A DNA stretch of 46,154 nucleotides from the NCBI GenBank assembly GCA_938023085.1, contig CALHDP010000092.1, positions 1-46,154 of the forward strand, read 5' to 3'. Position 1 is the first letter of the stretch. The number at the start of each line of letters is the position of its first letter. This document shows, piece after piece, positions 1-7,142 of the stretch. The DNA comes from an uncultured Collinsella sp. (lineage in GTDB: Bacteria; Actinomycetota; Coriobacteriia; Coriobacteriales; Coriobacteriaceae). The notes beneath the pieces were generated by a model. The model ran no database searches. It had not been told where the DNA came from and saw only the letters and a program-made list of their open reading frames with translations. The position numbers and the translations under genes are program-made.

Positions 1-35
1 CCGAGACGGTCCCGGGCTGACAATTTCGACTGTAA

Positions 36-125
36 TGGACGTTCTTAAACGACTAGTCGCGGGGGACACTCTTCGGCCACTCATTGGGGACGTACTTAAA
101 TGAGTAGTAGTTGGAGACACTCCTG
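36..125. repeat. Two tandem copies of palindromic repeat family A
   Basis: Two related units lie at about 36-75 and 79-125. Each contains GGACGT(T/A)CTTAAA followed by a short stem partner and GGAGACACTC or GGGACACTCTT. In the second unit CTCATT pairs with AATGAG; in a third copy at 33784-33830 the pair is GTCATT/AATGAC, so the stem is kept while the bases change. The units lie upstream of the LuxR-type gene and hold no recognisable gene. The family looks like an intergenic palindromic (REP-like) element; its function is unknown. Confidence 0.6.
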
Positions 126-292
126 GCCGAGCTAGAGATCGCGCGCGTCCCTTCTGGTCCATGCGGCTCAAAATCGCGGCGTGATGTGGACGGCTGGGGT
201 CGAATTGGCAGCATTTCGAGCCTGGCTTCGATATTGAGACTGGTTCTTTATTAAAATGGAATTCCAGACAATTGAGCGGCCGGGGGTTAACC

Positions 293-1837
293 ATGAGGGG
301 CATGGGAGACACAACCGCATATCTGCGTCGGGGCATTCGGGAGATTATATGCCTGGCGCTGTTCTTCTTCACGTTTTTGGCGTGCGAGTATCTCTTTGAT
401 GTGCGCATAGCCGAGTTCGTGCCATCGAGTGAGGTCGTCATCTACGAGAGCATCGTTGTCGGCGCGAGCGTGATTGGCTTTTTCGTGCGCCCATTTCTGT
501 ACTATCGCCTTCCCCAGACGATCGATGCGACGAGCGATATTACAGGCGTGCTGTTGGTATCGGCGTTGCTGCTGATGATTACGGCAGTGCGGTTTGAGGT
601 AGTAATTGCCGGCGGCCTGGTGGCGTGCTGCGCCCTGGGCTATTGCGGATCGACCGCCCATGCCAATCTTGCGCGGCGTTTTGCGCAGACGCCCTGCCTG
701 GCGCGCGCCGCCGCACTTTCCTATGCCATGGGCGTTCTGGTACAGGTGATCAACCACATGGTGATGCCTGTCGGCATTCCTCAGCAGGCTGTTCTGGTCG
801 TCTGTGCGATCGCGCAGGTGGCGTTGCTCCACGGTGCCCGACGCGCCAAGCTGCGCGACGAGTCCGATCCCAACTTTGAACCCAGTGCTGCCGGGCTTTC
901 GGTAGATGCTCTGGAATATGGCGCCAAGTGGCATGACGATCCCGAGGCAAAGGCGGCATTCCGTCGCGCCGTAGTTCGCCTGACCGTGGCGACGGCGTAT
1001 CTTTCCAGCGTATTCGCCGCTCTCAACGCGGGCTTCACGACCCTGCATGCTGTCGGAGCCGTCGATTTGGGCGATTGGCCGCGCCTGCTGCTTGTCGTGA
1101 GCTCGTTGGTCGCTGGCGCACTATTTGACCTGCACGGCCGCTCGTATATGAATATCGGCATGACATGTGCCGCCATACTGTCCACGCTTTCGTTCTTTGT
1201 GCTCATCGTCGATGGCAATGGCGGCAACGAGCTTGCTGCCACGATCATCTTTTATCTGGGCTCGGGCTTTTTCGTGGTGTTCTTTACCACAAAATATGCC
1301 GCCGTCTCGCTCTATGCGCGCTGGTCATATTTTTGGCCGTGCATGGGTCGCGTCGTCAACAACGTGTGCTCGATGTTCGTGACGGCGCCGGCAGTGGCGA
1401 TTATCTCGAGTCAAAATGTGCTGGCTGCGGTCGGTGCGGCGCTCGTGATGTTTGTGGGCATTGCGATTACGCTGCTGGGGCAGTTGGGGCAACGAGCCGA
1501 TGATGCCGCGATGCGGGACGGACTGCCGCTTGCCACCGACGATCTTGGTGGGGATCTTGCGCCCACATGCTCCGACCCCGAGCCCGTGGAGGCAGCGGAG
1601 CCCACGTCCGATGAACGCCTCGATGCCTTCGTCGTCACCTTTGGGCTTACAAGGCGCGAGCGCGATATTCTTGAGGTCTTGGTCGTTTCGGACCAGAGCG
1701 TTCAGGACATCGCCACAACGCTTTTCCTTTCGCGCTCCACGCTCTATCGTCACATTTCCTCGATCAACAAAAAGACCGGCACCGCCTCGCGCGTGGCCCT
1801 CATCAACTTCTTCTGGTCCTGGACACCCAAGGACTAG
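293..1837 (+). CDS. Membrane-embedded LuxR-family transcriptional regulator
   Basis: A protein of 514 residues. Roughly residues 15-410 are a chain of hydrophobic segments (about 10-12 predicted helices, MFS-like in length). A charged linker and a C-terminal LuxR/GerE helix-turn-helix follow (about 450-512, including GLTRRERDILEVL and FLSRSTLYRHISSINKKTG). This architecture is frequent in Coriobacteriia, where the membrane part is thought to sense a ligand and the HTH to act on nearby promoters. ATG 293 is chosen because GGGGG lies about 8 bases upstream; a TTG at 272 and an ATG at 302 are alternatives. It stands alone, with repeats on both sides, so its target is not evident. The HTH is clear; the sensing role is inference. 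Confidence 0.85.
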   Translation: MRGMGDTTAYLRRGIREIICLALFFFTFLACEYLFDVRIAEFVPSSEVVIYESIVVGASVIGFFVRPFLYYRLPQTIDATSDITGVLLVSALLLMITAVRFEVVIAGGLVACCALGYCGSTAHANLARRFAQTPCLARAAALSYAMGVLVQVINHMVMPVGIPQQAVLVVCAIAQVALLHGARRAKLRDESDPNFEPSAAGLSVDALEYGAKWHDDPEAKAAFRRAVVRLTVATAYLSSVFAALNAGFTTLHAVGAVDLGDWPRLLLVVSSLVAGALFDLHGRSYMNIGMTCAAILSTLSFFVLIVDGNGGNELAATIIFYLGSGFFVVFFTTKYAAVSLYARWSYFWPCMGRVVNNVCSMFVTAPAVAIISSQNVLAAVGAALVMFVGIAITLLGQLGQRADDAAMRDGLPLATDDLGGDLAPTCSDPEPVEAAEPTSDERLDAFVVTFGLTRRERDILEVLVVSDQSVQDIATTLFLSRSTLYRHISSINKKTGTASRVALINFFWSWTPKD

Positions 1838-1855
1838 CTAATCTCCCAATAAGTC

Positions 1856-1917
1856 GCGGTGGAATAGTCCCTAAATTAAAGTCACGGGGCTTTAAACAGG
1901 AACTATTTCACCGCAAT
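1856..1917. repeat. Palindromic repeat family B, terminator-like
   Basis: An imperfect inverted repeat: GCGGTGGAATAGTCCCT pairs with AGGAACTATTTCACCGC through G-T pairs, and an inner TTAAAG/CTTTAA stem sits between them. A second, perfect member of the family is at 14299-14369. It lies between the convergent LuxR gene and mgtA and could end transcription from both sides. Confidence 0.55.
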
Positions 1918-2018
1918 TGCTGAGGGGATAGACTGCGGCGGCGGCAGAGGCAACGGCAGCGGCGTTGGCAGCTGTGGTAGTGGCAACGGCAGCTGGCAGG
2001 GTGTTTTCCGTCTACTTG

Positions 2019-4787
2019 CTACAGCAGCTCGCCGTGGCGGGCAATGTAGCGGCGCTTTGCCAGCTGGGTGAGCGCGATATAGGCGGTAACGATGCCAATG
2101 AGCAGCCCAAAAAAGCTCGTGGGCAGCGGCATGAGGCCGAGCGCATCGGCGATGGGGCTTGCCGGCAGCCAGGTGACGAGCGCCAGGCCCAGCACGGTAA
2201 GAACGCACAATGCGGGCGCGGCGTGGTCGCGCGGGCTCGGCAGATGCGGGGAGCGCAACATGTGGACCACGAGTGTCTGCGACCACATGGACTCGACAAA
2301 CCAGCCGCTCTGGAAGAGCGCAGCAAAGGTCACCATACCCGCGACGTCGCCCGCGGCGGCAAGCTCGGACCAGCTTGCGTCCACGGCGGCGGGGCACACG
2401 ACAAAGAAGAGCGCGGCGAAGGTCACGATGTCAAACAGCGAGCTCACGGGGCCCAGCTCGAGCATAAAGCCCTTGATGGACGCGGCGTCCCAGGCACGCG
2501 GGCGGGCAGTCCAGGCGTCATCGACGGTGTCCCACGGCAGCGCGATGCACACGATCTCGTAGACCAGCGACAGCAGCACCAGCTGCAGGGCGCTCATGGG
2601 CAAAAACGGCAAGAACAGGCTCGCGACGGTCACGGACAGCACATTGCCAAAGTTGGAGCTCACCGTGGTCTTGAGGTACTTGAGCAGGTTGCCGTAAGTG
2701 CGGCGGCCTTCGATGATGCCGCGCTCGAGCACGCCCAGGTCCTTCTGAAGCAAGATGATATCGGCGGATTCCTTGGCAATATCGACGGCCGAATCGACCG
2801 AGATGCCGCAATCGCTCGCACGCATGGCGGCGGCGTCGTTGATGCCGTCGCCCATAAAGCCCACGGTGTGGCCGAGCATCTCGCGCATGACACGTACCAG
2901 GCGCGCCTTCTGCAGCGGCGAGAGCTTGGCGAAGAGGTGGGTTTTCTCGGCGCGCTCGGCAAGTTCGGCGCCATCGAGCGCATCGATCTCGGAGCCGAGC
3001 AAGACGTTGCTCGCATCGATACCAATCTGCTCGCAGACGGTGGCGGCGACGCGGTCGTTGTCGCCGGTTAGGACCTTGACCGCCACGTCCTTGGCCTCGA
3101 GGGTGGCGACGGCGCCCGCGGCACTTGCTTTGGGTGGATCGAGGAAGGCCAAAAAGCCCATCAGCACCATGTCGCACTCGTCGGCGATGCTAAACTCGCC
3201 CACGCAGCGCGGATCGGTTTTCTGCGCCACGGCAATCACGCGCAGGCCCTCGGCGTTAAGATCGGCGACCTGCTTGCGAATCTGGGCGAGCTTGTCTTCG
3301 GCGAGTGGCCGGGCGATACCGTTGACCTCGACAAAGGAGCAGATCTCAAGCATTTCCTCGGCAGCTCCCTTGGTAACCATCTGGGTTTTGCCCTGGGCGT
3401 CGGCGACAACTACGCTCAGGCGACGGCGCGAGAAATCGAAGGACACCTCGTCGACCTTGGTGTGGCGGTCGCGCAGGCTCTGGCCCAGCATGGAATCGGG
3501 CGCAACGGTCGAGGGCGTTACATCGGCGCGGTCGATAACTGCCAGGTCGATGAGGTTCTTGAGGCCCGTCTGGAAGAAACTGTTCAAGAACGCATGGCGC
3601 AGCACGCGTGCGTCCTCGTCGCCGTCGGTGTTGAGATAGCGCTCGAGCACGATGCGGTCCTCGGTGAGGGTGCCGGTCTTGTCGCAACACAGCACGTCCA
3701 TGGCGCCCAGGTTTTGGATCGCGGGAAGTTCCTTGACGATGACCTGGCGGCGGGCGAGGTCCTTGGCGCCTTGCGACAAGCTCGTGGTCACGATGACGGG
3801 CAGCATTTGCGGCGTGATGCCCACGGCCACGCTCGTGGCGAACAGCAGCGCATCGATGACGTTGCCCTTGGTGGCGGCGTTGATGGCAAAGACTGCCGGC
3901 GCCATGACGAGCATCAGGCGCACCAGCAGCATCGAGACGCTCGAGACGCCGCGGTCGAACGCGCTCTTCTCGCCGCGCCCGTTGAGCATCTTGGCGATGC
4001 CGCCCAGGTAGGTGTCCGAACCGGTGGCCACGACAAGCGCCATGGCGGTGCCGTTTTGCACGGAGGTGCCGGTAAAGACGATGTTCTTGCAGGCGGAGAG
4101 CGGCAGCGTGGAGCTGTCGGCGCCTTCGACGACGGTGGCGACGGCGGTCTTCTTGACGGCCTCGCTTTCGCCGGTGAGGGCGGACTCGATCACAAACAGG
4201 TCGCGTGCGGTGATGATGCGGGCATCGGCCGGCACCATGTCGCCGGCGGAGAGGCGGATCACGTCGCCGGGGACGAGCTCATCGAAGGGTATCTCGATGC
4301 GCTCGCCGTCGCGCAGGGCGGTGCAGGTGTTGGAGACCAGGTCCTTGAGGGCCTCTGCCGCATTGCCGCTGCGTGCTTCCTGGATAAACTTCATGCCGCC
4401 CGATACCAGTAGCATGATGCCGATGACGATGACCGTGGAGGGGTCGCGCTGCGGCTCGGGCACGGCGAGCACGTCGATGTAGAGCGAGACCAGCGCGAGC
4501 GCGGCGAGGATGCCGGCGAAGGGGTCGATGAAGGCGTCGGCGATGCGGCGGGCAAGTGTCTTGGTCGGCGCCTCGATGGTGTTGGGGCCGGCGGCGTCCA
4601 GGCGCTCGGCGGCCTGCCCGGCGGTGAGGCCGTCAGCCGTGGCGTCGAGCAGCAGGAGGGAGTCCTCGGCGCTATGGGTTGCGGCAAAGATGGTGTTCTT
4701 GGCAAGGCCGGCGTGAACGGCAGGGCGCGCCGTGCGGCGGCGCTTGGAGATGACTTCGAGTACCATGGCGGTTTTGAGCATCAGCAT
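2019..4787 (-). CDS. mgtA: Magnesium-translocating P-type ATPase
   Basis: A P3-type ATPase of 922 residues that would import Mg2+ across the cytoplasmic membrane at the cost of ATP. In order it has an N-terminal cytoplasmic region, two membrane helices, an actuator domain, the phosphorylation motif DKTGTLT (D369), an ATP-binding domain, the hinge motif MGDGIND and about six C-terminal helices. MgtA proteins are about 900 residues, so it is full length, and the NFGNVLSVTVASLFLPFLPM stretch is typical of MgtA/MgtB. ATG 4787 is preferred over the upstream in-frame start at 4838 because AAGGAGG lies just before it. The 5' region carries a short ORF and a palindrome (4871-5000). It is divergent from pyrE. 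Substrate assignment rests on family resemblance. Confidence 0.9.
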   Translation of the reverse strand: MLMLKTAMVLEVISKRRRTARPAVHAGLAKNTIFAATHSAEDSLLLLDATADGLTAGQAAERLDAAGPNTIEAPTKTLARRIADAFIDPFAGILAALALVSLYIDVLAVPEPQRDPSTVIVIGIMLLVSGGMKFIQEARSGNAAEALKDLVSNTCTALRDGERIEIPFDELVPGDVIRLSAGDMVPADARIITARDLFVIESALTGESEAVKKTAVATVVEGADSSTLPLSACKNIVFTGTSVQNGTAMALVVATGSDTYLGGIAKMLNGRGEKSAFDRGVSSVSMLLVRLMLVMAPAVFAINAATKGNVIDALLFATSVAVGITPQMLPVIVTTSLSQGAKDLARRQVIVKELPAIQNLGAMDVLCCDKTGTLTEDRIVLERYLNTDGDEDARVLRHAFLNSFFQTGLKNLIDLAVIDRADVTPSTVAPDSMLGQSLRDRHTKVDEVSFDFSRRRLSVVVADAQGKTQMVTKGAAEEMLEICSFVEVNGIARPLAEDKLAQIRKQVADLNAEGLRVIAVAQKTDPRCVGEFSIADECDMVLMGFLAFLDPPKASAAGAVATLEAKDVAVKVLTGDNDRVAATVCEQIGIDASNVLLGSEIDALDGAELAERAEKTHLFAKLSPLQKARLVRVMREMLGHTVGFMGDGINDAAAMRASDCGISVDSAVDIAKESADIILLQKDLGVLERGIIEGRRTYGNLLKYLKTTVSSNFGNVLSVTVASLFLPFLPMSALQLVLLSLVYEIVCIALPWDTVDDAWTARPRAWDAASIKGFMLELGPVSSLFDIVTFAALFFVVCPAAVDASWSELAAAGDVAGMVTFAALFQSGWFVESMWSQTLVVHMLRSPHLPSPRDHAAPALCVLTVLGLALVTWLPASPIADALGLMPLPTSFFGLLIGIVTAYIALTQLAKRRYIARHGELL

Positions 4788-4870
4788 AGGGTCCTCCTTG
4801 CTAAAGGGAGTTAGCGTACGTGTCGTATTGAATTGCAAAAAACCTAGATGTCGCTCACGTCATGCTCGCG

Positions 4871-4907
4871 AATCACCACAAGGGGGACAGGCACCTTTGT
4901 GGTGATT
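4871..4907. repeat. Palindromic repeat family C copy
   Basis: AATCACCACAA at the left pairs with TTGTGGTGATT at the right around a core reading GGGGGACAGGCACC. The same design is at 36462-36497 and 37790-37825, with half copies near 36658 and 38003. It lies in the mgtA leader between the short ORF and the mgtA start, so in the transcript it would form a hairpin. Confidence 0.65.
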
Positions 4908-4928
4908 TTGGTGATCGGCTGTTGGCGC

Positions 4929-5000
4929 TTATGCGTGCGCGGAATCCTTGCGGCGTGCCGAGGGCGACATGCAGGTTTTTCGACTAGGACTGCCTTCCAT
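4929..5000 (-). CDS. Candidate leader peptide ORF upstream of mgtA
   Basis: A 23-codon ORF (begins MEGSPSRKTC, ends KDSAHA) with a consensus AGGAGG six bases before its ATG, one of the strongest ribosome-binding sites in the window. It ends 141 bases before the mgtA ATG, on the same strand, with a hairpin-forming repeat between. In enterobacteria mgtA is controlled by translation of a short proline-containing leader (mgtL). This peptide is not similar in sequence but occupies the same position and has two prolines. Whether it is translated is unknown; it could be chance. Confidence 0.4.
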   Translation of the reverse strand: MEGSPSRKTCMSPSARRKDSAHA

Positions 5001-5226
5001 GGCACACCTCCTAAAGGTTGAGCGCAGCGCGCTTTGGGTATCTCGTACCCCTTTTTAATCCGCCCGTATTCTTGATGAGGAGGTTTGCGATGTCAACCCC
5101 ATTGTTCGGAAAACCATTGCCCCCGACAAAGCCTTTGCAGAATGCCGTGGCCTCAAAGCGTACCCGCATCGACGCTTCGCCTGCGCTAAACTGGAAGGCA
5201 CGTACGCGATTACGAGAGGAGCCCGC

Positions 5227-5910
5227 ATGGAGGCTTACAAGCAAGAGTTCATTAAGTTTATGGTCGAGTCCGACGTTCTTAAGTTCGGCAGCTTTACGCT
5301 CAAGAGCGGCCGTCAGTCCCCGTTCTTTATGAACGCCGGTGCTTACGTGACGGGCTATCAGCTCAAGAAGCTGGGCGAGTATTACGCCCAGGCCATCCAC
5401 GATAACTTTGGCGATGATTTTGACGTCCTGTTTGGACCTGCCTACAAGGGTATTCCGCTGGCCGTCGTGACCGCAATTGCCTACCACGAGCTGTACGGCA
5501 AGGAGGTCAAGTACTGCTGCGACCGCAAGGAGGCCAAGGACCACGGTGCCGATAAGGGCAACCTGTTGGGCTATGAGCCGCAGGACGGCGATCGCGTGGT
5601 CATGGTCGAGGACGTTACCACCAGCGGCAAGTCCATCGACGAGACCTATCCCAAGGTTAAGGCTGCTGCCGACGTCGAAATCAAGGGCCTCATCGTGTCC
5701 CTCAACCGCATGGAGGTCGGCAAGGGTGGCGTCACCACCGCGCAGAAGGAGATCGAGGCCAAGTACGGTTTCCCCGTTGCCTCCATCGTGAGCATGGCCG
5801 AGGTCGTCGAGACCCTCTACAACCACGAGATCGACGGCAAGGTCGTCATCGATGACGAACTCAAGACGGCCATCGACGCCTACTACGAGCAGTACGGAGC
5901 TCGGGAGTAG
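5227..5910 (+). CDS. pyrE: Orotate phosphoribosyltransferase
   Basis: A 227-residue type I phosphoribosyltransferase that joins orotate to PRPP to make OMP in pyrimidine synthesis. The PRPP-binding signature VVMVEDVTTSGKS is clear (about residues 120-132), as is the N-terminal FTLKSGRQSPFF motif shared by PyrE proteins. ATG 5227 follows AGAGGAG by about six bases. The gene is monocistronic here: the composite terminator repeat starts at the last base of its stop codon. A reading frame with its own AGGAGG (ATG 5090) overlaps the start in another frame and might be a leader. Confidence 0.93.
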   Translation: MEAYKQEFIKFMVESDVLKFGSFTLKSGRQSPFFMNAGAYVTGYQLKKLGEYYAQAIHDNFGDDFDVLFGPAYKGIPLAVVTAIAYHELYGKEVKYCCDRKEAKDHGADKGNLLGYEPQDGDRVVMVEDVTTSGKSIDETYPKVKAAADVEIKGLIVSLNRMEVGKGGVTTAQKEIEAKYGFPVASIVSMAEVVETLYNHEIDGKVVIDDELKTAIDAYYEQYGARE

Positions 5911-6065
5911 TTACGGCGTTTTACCAAACGCCGTAACAGCTCGACGCTGCGCGGGCCGCATTTGGACAATCTGACGTTCAACTTCAAGGGCGCGACCAGA
6001 AGGTCAGCGCCCTTTCGTTTCGCGTCACCTTGTCTCAAATGCGACCCGCTCGCTGTCGGTGCCAA
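5910..6065 (+). terminator. Composite hairpin repeat F, copy 1 (after pyrE)
   Basis: Three structures in order: a hairpin GTTACGGCGTTT/AAACGCCGTAAC (5910-5937); an outer long-range stem with GCATTTG pairing with CAAATGC (5954-6047); and inside it a hairpin AAGGGCGC-GACCAGAAGGTC-GCGCCCTTT followed by a T-rich tail (5986-6020). Constant blocks CGACGCTGCGCG and GACCAGAAGGTC recur in the copies at 14072 and 33589, while the stem bases differ. It most likely acts as a transcription terminator for pyrE. Confidence 0.75.
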
Positions 6066-6133
6066 GACATCGGCGTTGTCTTAGCTGGTGCTTGGATCCC
6101 TTGGGGACGGAGGAAAATGTACCATCCAGAATG

Positions 6134-6195
6134 AGCGTGGATAATCTCCCGTTTTTGGCCTGTGTGGGGGCTCAAAGTGGGAGATTATCCACGCT
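6134..6195. repeat. Perfect 17-bp inverted repeat
   Basis: AGCGTGGATAATCTCCC (6134-6150) is repeated in inverse at 6179-6195 around a 28-base loop, and part of the arm (ATCCACGCTTGTTG) recurs just downstream at about 6217. It lies between the composite terminator after pyrE and the 3' end of the RpiR gene, and could terminate the latter. With the composite repeat it accounts for most of the 5911-6229 spacer. Confidence 0.6.
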
Positions 6196-6229
6196 TATTT
6201 GATAAGTGTCCGAAAATCCACGCTTGTTG

Positions 6230-7084
6230 CTACTTGAGTCCTGGCAGGCGGGTGTAGGGGAATGAGCGCTCTAGGAACTCGGCGCAGCGGGCGTAGTCTT
6301 TGGCAAAGTAGCTGCTGTAGAGCGAATCGAGCACGTATTGCACGGCGATGTGGCTGGCGAACTGCGTGATGCGGTGCGTCATGCTCTCGTGGTCGCTCAC
6401 CGTGAGGTAGGCGGCAAAGCCGGGGTGCAGGCGCGCACAATAAGGTGTGCCGATGACAATGACGGGAACATGTCGGCTGCTGAGGATCGGCAAGATTTCC
6501 TTGAGGTTGGGTGCAAGGCCGCTGTAGGAGATGACGATCGCCACATTGCCGGAATCCGAGGCGAGCGCCGTGCGCACCTGGGCCTCGGTGCTGCTGTAGC
6601 ATGTGGCGCTCTTGCCGGACGAAAGTAGGCGGTCGCGGAACATCCCCGCTGGATAGAGGTTGTGCGAGCCGGTGTAGATATCGACCTGCCGTGCCTTCGC
6701 GATCAGTTTGGCGGCGTGGTCGAGCTGCATGGGGTCGAGTAGCTCCTGCGTCTCGGCCAGCGTGGTCTGATAGAGCCCTTCCATACGCTCCATGACCTGC
6801 GCAGGCGTGGACGTGGCATCGAAGGGAAAGTTGATATCCACGTCGCGTCGATTGCCCACCTCGGTCGCCAGGCGGATGAGCTCGACCTTGAGGTCCTTAA
6901 AGCCCTCGAGGCCGAGCTTTTTGCAAAAACGGTGCACGCTTGCGACCGAAACATTGGCGCGGGCGGCAAACTCCTTAATGGAGAGTCCGCGGATGTCCTC
7001 GCCCATGGCAAGGGCCGAGATTCCGAGCTGCTGCTCGGTAGGGGTTAGGCCCTGCGCCTCGGTAATCTTGCGTTTGATATCCAT
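6230..7084 (-). CDS. RpiR/MurR-family transcriptional regulator
   Basis: A 284-residue regulator with an N-terminal RpiR-type helix-turn-helix (about residues 1-75, including LSIKEFAARANVSVASVHRF) and a C-terminal SIS sugar-phosphate-binding domain (about 110-240, with IDIYTGSHNLYPAG-like and VISYSGLAPNLKEI segments). Such proteins respond to phosphorylated sugars and control sugar uptake or catabolic genes. ATG 7084 is preferred to a TTG at 7114 because GGGAG precedes it at suitable distance. It lies downstream of the large glycoside hydrolase on the same strand, separated by a palindromic repeat, and may control the carbohydrate genes here; that is inference. Confidence 0.85.
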   Translation of the reverse strand: MDIKRKITEAQGLTPTEQQLGISALAMGEDIRGLSIKEFAARANVSVASVHRFCKKLGLEGFKDLKVELIRLATEVGNRRDVDINFPFDATSTPAQVMERMEGLYQTTLAETQELLDPMQLDHAAKLIAKARQVDIYTGSHNLYPAGMFRDRLLSSGKSATCYSSTEAQVRTALASDSGNVAIVISYSGLAPNLKEILPILSSRHVPVIVIGTPYCARLHPGFAAYLTVSDHESMTHRITQFASHIAVQYVLDSLYSSYFAKDYARCAEFLERSFPYTRLPGLK

Positions 7085-7103
7085 TCGAACTCCCGCACTC
7101 GCC

Positions 7104-7142
7104 AAACCTGCCAAAAAGGGACAGGTTTATTTTGGCAGGTTT
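7104..7142. repeat. Repeat family E, left copy
   Basis: Perfect 13-bp arms AAACCTGCCAAAA and TTTTGGCAGGTTT surround the loop AGGGACAGGTTTA. Bases 7106-7135 recur exactly in inverse at 10858-10887. The repeat provides the stop codon of the glycoside hydrolase gene, so it may also serve as that gene's terminator. Confidence 0.7.

Noticed and set aside
5036..5056. GGGTA/TACCC hairpin followed by T5 on the plus strand between mgtA and pyrE
   Set aside because: Looks like a small terminator, but there is no plus-strand gene upstream for it to serve and the stem is only five base pairs.
4788..5226. M-box magnesium riboswitch before mgtA
   Set aside because: I could not find the conserved M-box core; only a short ORF and a dispersed repeat are visible. 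A covariance search would settle it.
5011..5826. Long minus-strand frame opposite pyrE
   Set aside because: It mirrors pyrE codons; no ribosome-binding site and no family resemblance.
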